64,000 bases of DNA from DASVUC01 sp036387255 (lineage in GTDB: Bacteria; Planctomycetota; Phycisphaerae; Tepidisphaerales; Tepidisphaeraceae): the NCBI GenBank assembly GCA_036387255.1, contig DASVUC010000209.1, forward strand, positions 43,268-107,267, read 5' to 3'. A program made the position numbers and the translations under genes. The stretch's first letter is position 1, and every line of letters starts with the position of its first letter. Below are positions 49,628-58,991 of this stretch, piece by piece. Under the pieces are notes generated by a model. The model did no database searches. It was given only the letters and a program-made list of their open reading frames with translations, and was not told the origin of the DNA.

Positions 49628-49721
49628 GATCTCGAGCTCCGAATGGGCCGGGCATTGTAGCGGGAAAAGAGCAGCAGGTCATGCGCCCACGCGGTAGGAT
49701 AGGGGCGGGTGGTCGTGTCGA

Positions 49722-50465
49722 ATGACGGGCGAATACTTTCAATGCGAGAAGTGCGAGCGGCGCTTTCCCTTTAACCCGCAGATGGCGGGGAAGAAGGTGA
49801 AGTGCAAGTGCGGGTACGTGTTTGTGCCGCAGGTCAGGCAGGTGCGGGAGACGCCGGCGGATGGATACGATCTGGCGCCCGATGAGCCGATGGCGGCCAA
49901 GCCGGTGGGGACCGTACCGGCGCCGGTGGATCAGTCGCCGGTGCTGGCTTATGCACACAAGCCGCCGGCGAAGGAGGCGGAGGTTCAGCTGGAGAAGGCG
50001 GGGAAGTTCCGCACGATCTATCTGCCCGTGGGTTTGATCGTGCTGGGGATCGGACTGCGGGCGGGGCAGATGTTTCTGCCGTCGGCAGGTGATCAATCGC
50101 CCCTGGCGCTGCTGGGGATGATCGTTGGCAGGATGGTGCTCAACGTGATCCTGATGTTCTGCGCGGTAATGATCGCCGCACAGGTGCTGGGGGCGGATTT
50201 TGGAGATGCGCGGGTTGCGGCGCTGAAGCTCGCGGGCATGTCGATCGTGGGTGGGGCGGCGGCGAGTTTCGTGACGTCCTTAGATTGGCACCAGGGAGGC
50301 ATCCAGGGGCCCGTGATCGCGCTGCATTTGCTGATCCTGATATACTTCGCCGGGTTCTCCACGTTCTTCGAGCTGGACTTGCAGGAATCGCTGTTCACGG
50401 TGGTCATCGTGATGTTCTTTCAGACGGCGGCGTTCTGCATCGCGTTCAATCAGATCAAAATCTGA
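49722..50465 (+). CDS. Zinc-ribbon membrane protein of unknown function
   Basis: A 247-residue protein. The first 35 residues have CEKCERRFPFNPQMAGKKVKCKCG, a planctomycete-type zinc-ribbon start. A proline-rich linker follows, then four to five hydrophobic segments (IYLPVGLIVLGIGLRAG; LMFCAVMIAAQVLG; LAGMSIVGGAAASFV; LLILIYFAGFSTFF; ESLFTVVIVMFFQTAAF), similar in layout to Yip1-like domains. Unknown function. The ATG at 49722 has no strong ribosome-binding site. Confidence 0.7.
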   Translation: MTGEYFQCEKCERRFPFNPQMAGKKVKCKCGYVFVPQVRQVRETPADGYDLAPDEPMAAKPVGTVPAPVDQSPVLAYAHKPPAKEAEVQLEKAGKFRTIYLPVGLIVLGIGLRAGQMFLPSAGDQSPLALLGMIVGRMVLNVILMFCAVMIAAQVLGADFGDARVAALKLAGMSIVGGAAASFVTSLDWHQGGIQGPVIALHLLILIYFAGFSTFFELDLQESLFTVVIVMFFQTAAFCIAFNQIKI

Positions 50466-50505
50466 CGATGCCCCCGATCGCTTCCGCCGCTATGGTTGCG
50501 GCGGC

Positions 50506-51795
50506 ATGTTCTACGTGATGGCGATCATCTGCTTTGTGGTGGTGGGAACTCTGCTGTTCCTGGTGCTGTTTGAGCCGGGCCTGACGTACCAGGTGAAGCG
50601 GCCGGGGCATCCGCTGGATTCGGATGATTTTGTGTGCCTGATCGGGGCGCTGGCGGATGCGCAGGTGCATCGGGACAGCCACATTGAAGTGCTCACGAAC
50701 GGGAAGCGGTTTTACGAGGCGGAGCTGGAGGCGATCCGCAACGCGAAGCGCAGCGTGAACCTTGAAGCCTACATCTTTCGCAAGGACGAAACCGGCATGC
50801 GATTCGTCGAGGCATTGACTGAGCGGGCGCGGGCCGGGGTGAAGGTCAATGTGATCCTAGACGCGGTGGGCAGTTTCACCACGTGGGATTCTACGTTCGC
50901 ACAGCTGCGAAAGGCGGGCGGACGGGTCGAGTGGTATCAGCCGATCCGGTGGTACACGCTGAAGCGGTTGAACAATCGCACGCACCGGGAGCTGATGATC
51001 GTCGATGGTGAGATCGGATTCATTGGCGGGGCGGGGATTGGCGATGTCTGGTGGGAGGGGGAGAAGGGTGAGCCGGCGTGGCGGGATACGATGGTGCGGG
51101 TGACGGGGGATCTGGTGCTGGGACTTCAATCAACCTTCGCCGAAAACTGGATCGAGGCGGCGGATGAGATCCTGACGGGAGAAGAATATTTTCCGGCGTG
51201 CGCGCGAATGATTCGGGACGATCCGGGCAATGAGGAGAACGAGGCCGTGGGGCTCGTGGTCGTGAGCGCGCCGTCGGCGGGGCGGATGACGCGGGCCCGG
51301 GTGCTCTTTCAGACGCTGCTGACGAGCGCGAGCAAATCGATCTATATCAACTCGCCGTATTTTCTGCCGGACCGGAGCGTTCGGCAGGCGCTGGCGGATG
51401 CAGCGAAGCGCGGCGTTTCCGTGAAAGTGATCGCGCCCGGCGATCATGCAGATCATCTGATGACGCGGCGGGCGAGCCGGCGGCGGTATGGCGCACTGCT
51501 CGAGGCAGGGGTGGAGATCTATGAGTACGCACCTTCGATGATTCACGTGAAGGCACTAATCGTGGATGAGGTGTGGTGCGTGGTGGGATCGACCAACTTC
51601 GATAACCGCTCGTTCGGGTTGAATGACGAGGTGAACCTGGCGGCGCGGTGTGAGCCCGTGGCAAATCGACTATGCGAAGATTTTGAGCGGGACCTCTCGC
51701 AGAGCAAGCGCATCACGCTGGAGGAGTGGAACAGCCGGCCGATCACGGAACGGATCGTGGAGTGGGCGGGTGTGATTATCGAGCGGCAGCAGTAG
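50506..51795 (+). CDS. Phospholipase D-like protein, cardiolipin synthase type
   Basis: A 429-residue membrane protein with an N-terminal helix (FYVMAIICFVVVGTLLFLVLF) and two PLD domains. The second HKD motif is canonical (HVKALIVD, His-x-Lys-x4-Asp, followed by GSTNFDNRS), while the first reads HRELMIVD with Glu in place of the usual Lys. Family members join two phosphatidylglycerols into cardiolipin or cleave phosphodiesters. ATG 50506 lies 40 bp after the preceding gene on the same strand, so the two may be cotranscribed. Confidence 0.85.
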   Translation: MFYVMAIICFVVVGTLLFLVLFEPGLTYQVKRPGHPLDSDDFVCLIGALADAQVHRDSHIEVLTNGKRFYEAELEAIRNAKRSVNLEAYIFRKDETGMRFVEALTERARAGVKVNVILDAVGSFTTWDSTFAQLRKAGGRVEWYQPIRWYTLKRLNNRTHRELMIVDGEIGFIGGAGIGDVWWEGEKGEPAWRDTMVRVTGDLVLGLQSTFAENWIEAADEILTGEEYFPACARMIRDDPGNEENEAVGLVVVSAPSAGRMTRARVLFQTLLTSASKSIYINSPYFLPDRSVRQALADAAKRGVSVKVIAPGDHADHLMTRRASRRRYGALLEAGVEIYEYAPSMIHVKALIVDEVWCVVGSTNFDNRSFGLNDEVNLAARCEPVANRLCEDFERDLSQSKRITLEEWNSRPITERIVEWAGVIIERQQ

Positions 51796-51835
51796 CTGCT
51801 AAGGCACGCTCCTGGAATCCTGCGTTAGGTTTGAT

Positions 51836-52402
51836 TTAGGGTTTCATCATGACCAGGATCCAGCGCTGTCCGATGTCTTTAGCCGGGGGTTTTCGCCAGT
51901 CGTGGTGGTGCTGGTTTTCCCAATCGAAGAGCTGCTTGCGCTGCTGGGGGTTGGCGGGCAGCTCGATACCCAGGGACATGGTGACGCTGGCGCCGAAGGC
52001 GACGACGCGCTTAGCGCCCATGTGGCGCCAGTTGGCCGCGAGTGCCTTCGCCTGCGACTCGGACATGCCCAGGACCATTCGGCGGTTGGTCTTGTCCAGC
52101 CATTTTTCGACGTCGTCGGTAGCGCCGTCGTCGAGCTGCGATTCGATGTAAGCATCATCCGCCAGCGCCGGGCCGGCGGGTTTAGCTCTGGCTCTCCCGC
52201 CGAGCTTTGCGATGACGACAGCGCTGATCGTAAGGACTACGGCGACCGCAACGAAGGCCATGATCTTTTTCGCGCCTGTGCCGCTGTCATCCTCCACCGG
52301 TTCGCGCCGGCGCGGAGGAATGGGCACCATTACAGGCGCCACGCGCTGCGCGGTTGCCGTGGGTTTGGGATCGTCGGCAAGATCGTAATCGTCGTGCGCC
52401 AT
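51836..52402 (-). CDS. Membrane-anchored protein of unknown function
   Basis: A 188-residue protein: a polar N-terminus (MAHDDYDLADDPKPTATAQR), one membrane segment (IMAFVAVAVVLTISAVVIAKL), then a soluble C-terminal domain ending GQRWILVMMKP. The C-terminal pattern AKALAANWRHMGAKRVVAFGASVTMSLGIEL (parts: AKALAANWRHMGAKRVV and AFGASVTMSLGIEL) suggests a compact alpha/beta domain. No family. The next gene upstream on the same strand is the GspE-like ATPase after a strong terminator, so it is probably separately transcribed. Confidence 0.6.
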   Translation of the reverse strand: MAHDDYDLADDPKPTATAQRVAPVMVPIPPRRREPVEDDSGTGAKKIMAFVAVAVVLTISAVVIAKLGGRARAKPAGPALADDAYIESQLDDGATDDVEKWLDKTNRRMVLGMSESQAKALAANWRHMGAKRVVAFGASVTMSLGIELPANPQQRKQLFDWENQHHHDWRKPPAKDIGQRWILVMMKP

Positions 52403-52444
52403 CGCAGCCCCTTGTGAAGTGTGGCGTCATGGTACCGCGCTTAA

Positions 52445-52476
52445 GAAAAAAGCCCACGAAATTTCTTCGCGGGCTT
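52445..52476 (-). terminator. Rho-independent terminator after the GspE-like gene
   Basis: On the minus strand AAGCCCGCGAA ... TTTCGTGGGCTT forms a near-perfect stem (one G-U) with loop GAAA, followed by a run of U (A-tract 52445-52451 plus strand). It lies about 30 bp past the stop at 52506. Confidence 0.85.
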
Positions 52477-52505
52477 CTCACTCCAAACCTCAATGTGCGG
52501 TTTCT

Positions 52506-53762
52506 CTACGCGTCCAGCATCAGGTGCTCCGGCGGGATGACGCGGAATACTTCCTCGGTGCTGGTCTGGCCCTTGGCGACCTTGAGCAGGGCGGCCTGGC
52601 GGAACTCGAGCATGCCTTCTTCGATTGCTTTTTCGCGGATGACGCTGGAGGGGGCTGATTCCGCGATCACGTCGCGGAGCTTGCGGGTGACCGCCATGAC
52701 TTCGAAGACGCCAGTTCGGCCGGCGTAGCCTTCGCGGTTGCAGTCGTCGCAGCCGCGCGGGGCGTAGAGGGCCTTGCCATCGCCATCCGACAGCAGCTCG
52801 CGAATTTCTTCAAACGTGTGCGGGGCATCGGTGAGATCGAAGCTGATGCGGCACTTCTCGCAGAAGGTGCGGACGAGGCGCTGCGAGACGACGCCGCGGA
52901 GGGCGTTGGCGAGGAAGTGCGAATGGACGCCGAGGCTCCGCATGGATTGGATTGCACCCGCGGCGCTGGGGGCGTGGACGGTGGCGAACACCAGCGTCCC
53001 GCTGTTGGCGGCGTGGGCGGCGATCTGGGCCGTCTCTGCGTCGCGGATTTCGCCCACCATGATCACGTCCGGCGATTGACGCAGCACCGCGCGCAGCAGA
53101 TCCGAGAAGCCGAGGTTGACGGCTGAGTTGGTCTGCGACTGACGGATGCCGTCGACGAGATACTCCACCGGATCTTCGATGGTGTTGATCTTCTTGCGGC
53201 CGTCATTGAGCCGGCAGAGCGAGGCGTACATGGTCGCGCTCTTGCCGGAACCTGTGGGCCCGCAGATGAGGATCAACCCGCTGGGGCTGGCGAGCATGGA
53301 GGAATACTGGTCGAGCTGCTGCCCGGTCATCCCGACGTCTTCGAGCTTGAACATGCCGCCGCCGCGGCGGAGAAGGCGCAGGGCGAAATCTTCGCCGTAG
53401 ACGGTGGGGATGATGTTGATGCGGATGTCGACCGTGTCGCCCTCGGCGGGTTCGTAGATCCAGCGGCCGTCTATGGCTTTGCGGGTGGCTGTCGTGTCGA
53501 TGTGCGCCGAGGCCTTGATGTGCGCCATGCAGCGCTTGCCCAGGTCTGACGGGAGGATGCTCATCGCGCGCACCACGCCGAGGTGGCGCACCAGGACCGC
53601 CACGTGCTGCTCGTTGGTTTGGAAGAACAAGTCGCTACTGCGCAGCTCCACGGCGTGGTTGATCAGCTTCTGCGTCGCGTTCTCAGCGCTCATGGAGTGC
53701 ACGTCGATGAGCTGACCCGGCTTGCCAGAGGCGGTGGGGGGCGTGGTGAGGGTGGCAATCAT
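52506..53762 (-). CDS. GspE/PilT/PilB-family secretion ATPase
   Basis: A 418-residue hexameric ATPase of type II secretion or type IV pilus systems. Walker A is CGPTGSGKSATMY, the Asp box INTIEDPVEYLVDG, Walker B-like DVIMVGEIRDAETA and the His box FATVHAP. A zinc-binding CxxC pair (CEKC and CDDC) near residue 310 matches GspE-type enzymes. It lacks the N-terminal docking domain of full GspE (about 100-150 residues), which may mean a shorter PilT-like form. No other secretion genes are adjacent. One base separates it from the STAS gene upstream. Confidence 0.88.
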   Translation of the reverse strand: MIATLTTPPTASGKPGQLIDVHSMSAENATQKLINHAVELRSSDLFFQTNEQHVAVLVRHLGVVRAMSILPSDLGKRCMAHIKASAHIDTTATRKAIDGRWIYEPAEGDTVDIRINIIPTVYGEDFALRLLRRGGGMFKLEDVGMTGQQLDQYSSMLASPSGLILICGPTGSGKSATMYASLCRLNDGRKKINTIEDPVEYLVDGIRQSQTNSAVNLGFSDLLRAVLRQSPDVIMVGEIRDAETAQIAAHAANSGTLVFATVHAPSAAGAIQSMRSLGVHSHFLANALRGVVSQRLVRTFCEKCRISFDLTDAPHTFEEIRELLSDGDGKALYAPRGCDDCNREGYAGRTGVFEVMAVTRKLRDVIAESAPSSVIREKAIEEGMLEFRQAALLKVAKGQTSTEEVFRVIPPEHLMLDA

Positions 53763-53763
53763 G

Positions 53764-54156
53764 TTATTCGCCTTTGGCTAGAGCGCGGGCCGCTTGTTCG
53801 TTGGCGGCGATTGAAACAACCTTCCCCACCTTCAGGAGATCCAGCACGTTGCGCACGGGCGGGCGGATGGAATGCACGATGAACTTCCCGCCATGCGACT
53901 TAAATTCTTTCTGCGTCGAGATCATCCAGCCGATGGCGGCGGAGTCGATGAATTGAGTCTTGTCGAGGCTGAGGATGACCCGGTTGCTGGACCACGTTTC
54001 GCCCAGCAGCGTGGCGAGCGGATTTTTCTCCCCGAGCACGCCCTCGTAAGTGATCGCGCCATCCACTGCAACGCGGATGATGCCGTCCTTGTCGATCGAC
54101 ACCAGGCTCAGTTTCAGGGCCGGTGCCTGTGGTAGTGTGGGGGTTGTGTGTGACAT
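53764..54156 (-). CDS. STAS-domain protein (anti-sigma-factor antagonist type)
   Basis: A 130-residue protein with a SpoIIAA-like STAS fold: LSLVSIDKDGIIRVAVDGAITYEG and RVILSLDKTQFIDSAAIGWMIS, where FIDSAAIG carries the phosphorylatable serine. A third part (GKFIVHSIRPPVRNVLDLLKVGKVV) completes the domain. STAS proteins relay phosphorylation by serine kinases to control partners. The ATPase gene starts one base after its stop, so it is likely cotranscribed and may control that ATPase or its assembly. Confidence 0.82.
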   Translation of the reverse strand: MSHTTPTLPQAPALKLSLVSIDKDGIIRVAVDGAITYEGVLGEKNPLATLLGETWSSNRVILSLDKTQFIDSAAIGWMISTQKEFKSHGGKFIVHSIRPPVRNVLDLLKVGKVVSIAANEQAARALAKGE

Positions 54157-54292
54157 CCACCGGATTTATCGGCGGGATGCGTGGTGAGGTTTAGGAGGCA
54201 CGATAGGTGGGGCTTGCCGGAGGTTTCAGCGGGCCAGCTAGCAGGATTGCCGCGTCCACGCGTCAGCAAGCGGCGGAGTCGTAGGCTTTCAC

Positions 54293-56464
54293 TCAGGGGA
54301 GCGAGGTGTCAATGGTGATGCTGGAGCCGGCGAGGGGGCCCGTGGGGAGAGTGATTTTTCGGGTGAGGTCGCCGATGGCGACGTGCACGGAGAGGGGCTT
54401 GTTCTCCGGATTGGCCAGGGTGAGCATGCCGTTGCGAAGGATGAGCAGGCAGGGTTGATCGACGGTGAGGTTACCGACGGTGCCGGGTTTGAAGAAGGCG
54501 GCCATGAGGGTGTCGAGGTCGCGGTGGTAGACGCACTGGAGGGCAGGGGTGTTGGCGAAGATGTCGATGTCGACCTTTTCGCTTCGCTTAGCGACTTGAT
54601 CGGCGGCGGTGTCGGGGAGGACGATGTAGGCGTAGGTGGCGCTCGCGGGGCGTGAGCCGTGGTCAATGCCGAGGGTGAAGACTCGGGCGGAGACGGGATC
54701 GGTGGAGCCGGGGCCGATGTCGGACCAGCGGCCGGTTTGAACCTGAGCGAGGACGCCGATGTTTTGCGGAGCCGAGTTGGGATTGCGGTCGGCGGGATTG
54801 GCGCGGTGGGGGAAGATGTAGCCGATTCCGTTGTGATGGACCCAGCGGCGCTGGGGGTTGAATCCTTGGTTGACGGGGCCGCGCAGCAGGCACTGGTTGA
54901 CGGTGGTGACGACGGGTGTGTCGCTGGTGGAGGTGATTCCAGCGCCGAGTGCGACGATCTCGTTGTCGAAGAAGAACCAGGCTTTGTGCCCGCTCAGTGA
55001 GCCGCGCTTGAGGTCCATGAATGCGAGACCGAAGGTTCCATCGGAGACGCCGCCGACGAAGGAGGTTTCACCTTTGAAGTGGATCTGTTCCCGGTCGGGG
55101 GTGAGGTCGAATTGTTGGGCGGTGGTGCCGGGGATTTTGCGCCAGTCCCAGCAGGGGAAGATGTCGCGGTATTCGTCACCGGTGCGGTAGATGAAGGTTG
55201 CGCCGTCGGAGAGGTGGTGGGAGCGTTTGCCTTCGTCGTTGACGAGTTCCGCGCTGGTCATGCGATCCGAGAGCATTTTGACGCTGGTAAACCAGTTGGC
55301 GCGGCGGTGGACCATGTAGTCGGAGCACCAGAAGTGCTTGTTCCCAAAGAGAGGGATGGCGCGGGTTTCGAGGCGCAGGCGCGAGCGGAAGGCTTGCCAT
55401 TCATCGGCGCGCGGGAGCGGATGCTGGTTGAGCAGCTCGACGGTATTGAGGAGCGAGTAGGCTGCGCCGGCGGGAGACACCGGACCGGCGGCCCAGGAGC
55501 GGGGGATGGCGGACTTTCCTTTGCGGACGATCTCGCGCCCGACGGCGGAGTAGTCGAAGGTGCGCTCCCAGATCATCCAGGCTTGGGCGTCAAGCATGTA
55601 GTTGGTGTAGAGCTGGAGCTTTTCCGGCGGGATTTGCCAGGGCGTGTCCCACGCGAGGGCGGCGAGGCGGCCGACGTCGTTGGCGAAGGCTAAGCCGTAG
55701 CTTCCGTTGTAGAGGAGCGTGCCGTGCTGGTGGAAGGAGTAGTCGGATTGAATGCCTTCAGCGGAGGTAATGGAGACCTCCTGGTGCATGCGCGCGTAGG
55801 CTTCCGTGATGAGCTGCGGGTCGTCTGAGATCAGGCCGCGGTAAATTTGGTTCTGGATGCCCCACACTAAGTTCTGGCCGGTCCACTTTTCCCACGCGGA
55901 GCGCTTGAGGATCTGGACCGCCCGGGCGCGGTGATCGGCGGAGATGTCGGGGGCGAGGAGGATGAGGCATTCGCCGACGACCTGCGGGACGCCGATCTGG
56001 TTCCACCACCAGTTGGGATTTTGGTAGTCGTGCTGGAGCCAGTGGTTGAGGGCGAGGTTGATCGCGCGCGTTAGGGCAGGGTTGTCCCGGCCGGCGTCGC
56101 GACTGGCGCGATAGACCTTGGTGAGGATGAGGAGGCGATCAAGGTGCTGACGGGCGCTCCAGGTGGAGCGGGTGTTGTCCTCGTAGTTAATGTCCGGCCA
56201 GGCTCCGTCTTCGGCCAGCTGCTTCGCGTAATTCTCCGCGAGGAACGCGAGGCTGCGGACTTGTTCGGCGGTGGCGGGGAGGACGGATTGGATGAGGCGC
56301 TGACGCAGGGTTCCGATCGGCGCGGTGGCGGGGTGCGTGGCGGTCGTGGGTGATGTCTGCGCAAGCGCGCAGGTGCTGCTGACGCAGAGACAGAAAGAGA
56401 CAAGCAGGCGGAGGATCAAAACGGCAACTCCGAATCCATGCCCGGGTGCGCCGCGTTGGTGCAC
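54293..56464 (-). CDS. Family 8 polysaccharide lyase (hyaluronate/chondroitin/xanthan lyase type), secreted
   Basis: A 723-residue secreted lyase that cleaves uronic-acid-containing polysaccharides by beta-elimination. A hydrophobic N-terminal stretch (VAVLILRLLVSFCLCVSSTCALA) is the signal. The (alpha/alpha) toroid region carries the PL8 catalytic motifs: WWWNQIGVPQVVGECLILL with the conserved Asn, and DYSFHQHGTLLYNGSYGLAFANDVGRLA with the catalytic His and Tyr. The C-terminal beta-sandwich is in the later half (FDLTPDREQIHFKGE...WVHHNGIGY). The start is GTG at 56464. First gene of a polysaccharide cluster on the minus strand, reading away from its neighbours. Confidence 0.88.
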   Translation of the reverse strand: MHQRGAPGHGFGVAVLILRLLVSFCLCVSSTCALAQTSPTTATHPATAPIGTLRQRLIQSVLPATAEQVRSLAFLAENYAKQLAEDGAWPDINYEDNTRSTWSARQHLDRLLILTKVYRASRDAGRDNPALTRAINLALNHWLQHDYQNPNWWWNQIGVPQVVGECLILLAPDISADHRARAVQILKRSAWEKWTGQNLVWGIQNQIYRGLISDDPQLITEAYARMHQEVSITSAEGIQSDYSFHQHGTLLYNGSYGLAFANDVGRLAALAWDTPWQIPPEKLQLYTNYMLDAQAWMIWERTFDYSAVGREIVRKGKSAIPRSWAAGPVSPAGAAYSLLNTVELLNQHPLPRADEWQAFRSRLRLETRAIPLFGNKHFWCSDYMVHRRANWFTSVKMLSDRMTSAELVNDEGKRSHHLSDGATFIYRTGDEYRDIFPCWDWRKIPGTTAQQFDLTPDREQIHFKGETSFVGGVSDGTFGLAFMDLKRGSLSGHKAWFFFDNEIVALGAGITSTSDTPVVTTVNQCLLRGPVNQGFNPQRRWVHHNGIGYIFPHRANPADRNPNSAPQNIGVLAQVQTGRWSDIGPGSTDPVSARVFTLGIDHGSRPASATYAYIVLPDTAADQVAKRSEKVDIDIFANTPALQCVYHRDLDTLMAAFFKPGTVGNLTVDQPCLLILRNGMLTLANPENKPLSVHVAIGDLTRKITLPTGPLAGSSITIDTSLP

Positions 56465-56501
56465 GGCGCGACGATGCGGGGAGTGCCGTTATCGTAGCGC
56501 T

Positions 56502-57677
56502 TTAGCGGCAGCGGACAAGCGTTGCGCCACCGGGGGAAATGGTCACCGCGACGGCTTTTTTGCCTTCGATCTCCTGAATCCCAAGGGGACTCCACTTTTG
56601 CGAAGTTGGGTTGAATTGTTCGGCTCTGTCGCCGGTGACGGGGATGCGGGCGGAGAGCTCTCTGGTGGTGTCGAGGCTGGCGGCGACGAGCAGCGCGGCG
56701 CCGTCCTTGGATTTGAAAGTGCCGAGGTTGAATTGCGGATCTTTTTCGGCGGGGCGCTTCACATCGGTTGAGGTTGCACCCTTAAGCTGTTTCGCGAGAG
56801 CGAGAACTTCCGCGTTGACGCGCTTGATCATGTCGTAGTGGGGATCGCGCGAGCCGTCCTTGTTGATCATCGCGTGGGCCCAGACGGTGGTCGCGTCGTA
56901 GCCTTCTGGGGACCAGTAGGTAAACCAGAGTACGCCCTTGCCGCCGTAGGCGAGGGTTTGCATCGCTTCGTAGCGGAGCTCGGGCTCGGTGAGGTTGCGA
57001 TAGTCGCCGTGCTGGGTGCAGAGAACGATGTTCCAGAAGGGGATTTTGTGTTCGAGTGCGACTTTGCGGACGGTGTCGAGGTTTTCGAAGAAGTCGGAGC
57101 GGTCGCCGTGGTTGGTGAAGTGGTAGTGGTCGTAGCTGATGGCGAAGGGTTTGACGATCTGCGCGTACTGGCGGACGTACTCTTCGTAAGTCTTCGTGCC
57201 GAGGGCGTTGAAGTCGCGGGCGTAGGTGGGGAGCAGGTTGATGTAGCCGGGGTGGGTGGGGTCTTTTTCTTTAAGGTACGCGACGACTTCGCCTAAGCCG
57301 GGAAAGGCGCCGGCGCCCGGTTCGTCGGCGATGAAATAGCCGAAGAGCGCCGGGTGATCTTTGTAATCTTTGATCATGGCGTCGAGGCTGGCCTTGATCT
57401 TGGGGTCGTTGTTGATGGCGACGGCGATGCGGGAATCCCAAATGATCGCCTTGAGGCCCACGGCCTGGCAGTGGTCGAGCATCTTGCGGTTTTGCTCGAC
57501 CGTCATGCCGCCGCCGGAGGGGAGGGCGACGGTGAAGTTGGCTTCTTTGATTTCCTTGTAGCGCTCAAGGGTGGTGTATTGGGGAGGGGGGCCGAACCAG
57601 TAGCTGGTGACGAAGTCGGGATCGGCGGCGAAGACGGGGGTGATGAGGAGAAGAGAGAGGAAGATTGTGCGAAGCAT
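56502..57677 (-). CDS. Secreted TIM-barrel glycoside-hydrolase-like protein
   Basis: A 391-residue protein with a signal peptide (MLRTIFLSLLLITPVFAAD) and a beta/alpha barrel. The strand-end motif FIADEPGAGAFPGLGEVV resembles the acid/base region of GH42/GH5-like barrels (Asp-Glu-Pro), and GVLWFTYWSPEGYDATT lies at a late strand. The exact family is not certain. A C-terminal beta-domain of about 80 residues follows. Probably an extracellular or periplasmic polysaccharide-acting enzyme. It shares its overall pattern with the next gene upstream (57750-58991), suggesting duplication. Confidence 0.75.
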   Translation of the reverse strand: MLRTIFLSLLLITPVFAADPDFVTSYWFGPPPQYTTLERYKEIKEANFTVALPSGGGMTVEQNRKMLDHCQAVGLKAIIWDSRIAVAINNDPKIKASLDAMIKDYKDHPALFGYFIADEPGAGAFPGLGEVVAYLKEKDPTHPGYINLLPTYARDFNALGTKTYEEYVRQYAQIVKPFAISYDHYHFTNHGDRSDFFENLDTVRKVALEHKIPFWNIVLCTQHGDYRNLTEPELRYEAMQTLAYGGKGVLWFTYWSPEGYDATTVWAHAMINKDGSRDPHYDMIKRVNAEVLALAKQLKGATSTDVKRPAEKDPQFNLGTFKSKDGAALLVAASLDTTRELSARIPVTGDRAEQFNPTSQKWSPLGIQEIEGKKAVAVTISPGGATLVRCR

Positions 57678-57717
57678 TTAGGTCCTGAGGGTGCGGGTGA
57701 CAGGTGAAGTTTGAAGA

Positions 57718-57736
57718 CACGGGCGAGACGCCCGTG
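57718..57736. repeat. CACGGGCG palindrome
   Basis: CACGGGCG (57718-57725) AGA CGCCCGTG (57729-57736); perfect 8-bp arms, located in the 72-bp gap between two genes of the polysaccharide cluster. Confidence 0.78.
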
Positions 57737-57749
57737 CCACGCTGGCAAA

Positions 57750-58991
57750 CTAGTCGATGCGGAAGAGGGTCGCGTCTCCGGGGTTCAGGGTTTGTTCCCA
57801 GACAACTTCGGCGCCATCGTGGATGACGGGGAGTTTCTTCTTGCGGGGAAGTTGAATGACTTCGGCTTCGCCGGCGACTTCGCTGGCGGTGCCGAAGCGT
57901 AGCGAGACCTTTTCGGGCGTAAGAGTGTTCATGTTGACGGCGAAGACGTAGAAGCGGCCTTGATCGTCCTTGAGGACTCGAGCGAACTGACTGGAGCTGG
58001 CGAGATTGGAGTTCACGGCGGGGGTGAGTCTGTTGAGCGTGGGAGCGAGGGCTGAGATCTCCTTGGTGAGTTTGGCAATTTCGTTCCAGCGGTCGCGGGG
58101 TTGCTTGTTGTCTCTGTCGGTGAGGCCAGCCATGAGGAGCTTGTGCTCGGGGTCGAGGTGCTGGGTGCCGTAGATGAACCAGAAGATGCCTCGGGATCCG
58201 GTGGCGAGGGAGAGGTAGGTCATGCAGCGGATTTCGGCGGGGGAGGGGAAGCGGACGGTGTTGGTCTGTGTGAAGGCTTGGAGGACGGCGTAGGTGGTGG
58301 CGCTGGCTTTCAGCGCCTGCTGGTTGGCAGTAGTAGACGCTTCGGCGGTGGCTTTGAGGAAGGATTGGTCGCCAGGTTTGGTGTCGCCGCCGACGGGGTA
58401 GAAATCCCAGGCGGCGACGCGGGAGCCGGTGATCTTGCAGAAGGATTCCACAGCGCCAACGCCTGAGAGGCAACAGAAGGCGTCATGGTTCCCGTCGTAT
58501 GTTCGCAGCGCTTCGGCGACCTTGGCGTACCGCTGAAAAGGTTCGCCGACGGCGGGTTCATCAAGGAGCTGAATCTTCCAGAGGGCGGGGTGGTTCTTGA
58601 TCGGTGCGAGATCGCGGTCGAGGATCTTTTGCACCTCGGCCATGTCGAGAGGTTTGGCGCCGCGGATCATGTGACCGATATCACCGCCGTCTAGATTCAG
58701 CTCGATGATCAGTTTGAGGTTGTGCTTCTGGGCGGCGTCCAGGAGAGGTTTGTGATGATTGGGGGGTGTGTTGGGGACGACGGCGCAGTTGATGCCGTGG
58801 GCGGCCATGTCTGCGAAGTCGTGCTCGTACTGCTTGGCGGCCTGGGTGGGGTCTTCGGGGACAGAATTTTGGCGGGAAGCGCCGACACCGCCTTCGTACC
58901 AGACGCCGAGCGGGAATCCGGAAGGAGGGTCCGCGAAGAGGCAAGCCTGCGGGAGGACGTAAAGGAGAAGTAGGGGTAGCAGGTATTTCAT
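57750..58991 (-). CDS. Secreted TIM-barrel protein, likely glycoside-hydrolase-like
   Basis: A 413-residue protein with a signal peptide (MKYLLPLLLLYVLPQACLFAD). The barrel pattern includes FADMAAHGINCAVVPNT, LKLIIELNLDGGD, WKIQLLDEPAVGEPFQRYA with a possible catalytic Asp/Glu, and GSRGIFWFIYGTQHL. It resembles its neighbour at 56502-57677 in design but is not close enough to call a copy. The start at 58991 overlaps the stop of the upstream lyase-like gene by 4 bp (ATGA), so it is translationally coupled. Substrate unknown. Confidence 0.74.
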   Translation of the reverse strand: MKYLLPLLLLYVLPQACLFADPPSGFPLGVWYEGGVGASRQNSVPEDPTQAAKQYEHDFADMAAHGINCAVVPNTPPNHHKPLLDAAQKHNLKLIIELNLDGGDIGHMIRGAKPLDMAEVQKILDRDLAPIKNHPALWKIQLLDEPAVGEPFQRYAKVAEALRTYDGNHDAFCCLSGVGAVESFCKITGSRVAAWDFYPVGGDTKPGDQSFLKATAEASTTANQQALKASATTYAVLQAFTQTNTVRFPSPAEIRCMTYLSLATGSRGIFWFIYGTQHLDPEHKLLMAGLTDRDNKQPRDRWNEIAKLTKEISALAPTLNRLTPAVNSNLASSSQFARVLKDDQGRFYVFAVNMNTLTPEKVSLRFGTASEVAGEAEVIQLPRKKKLPVIHDGAEVVWEQTLNPGDATLFRID

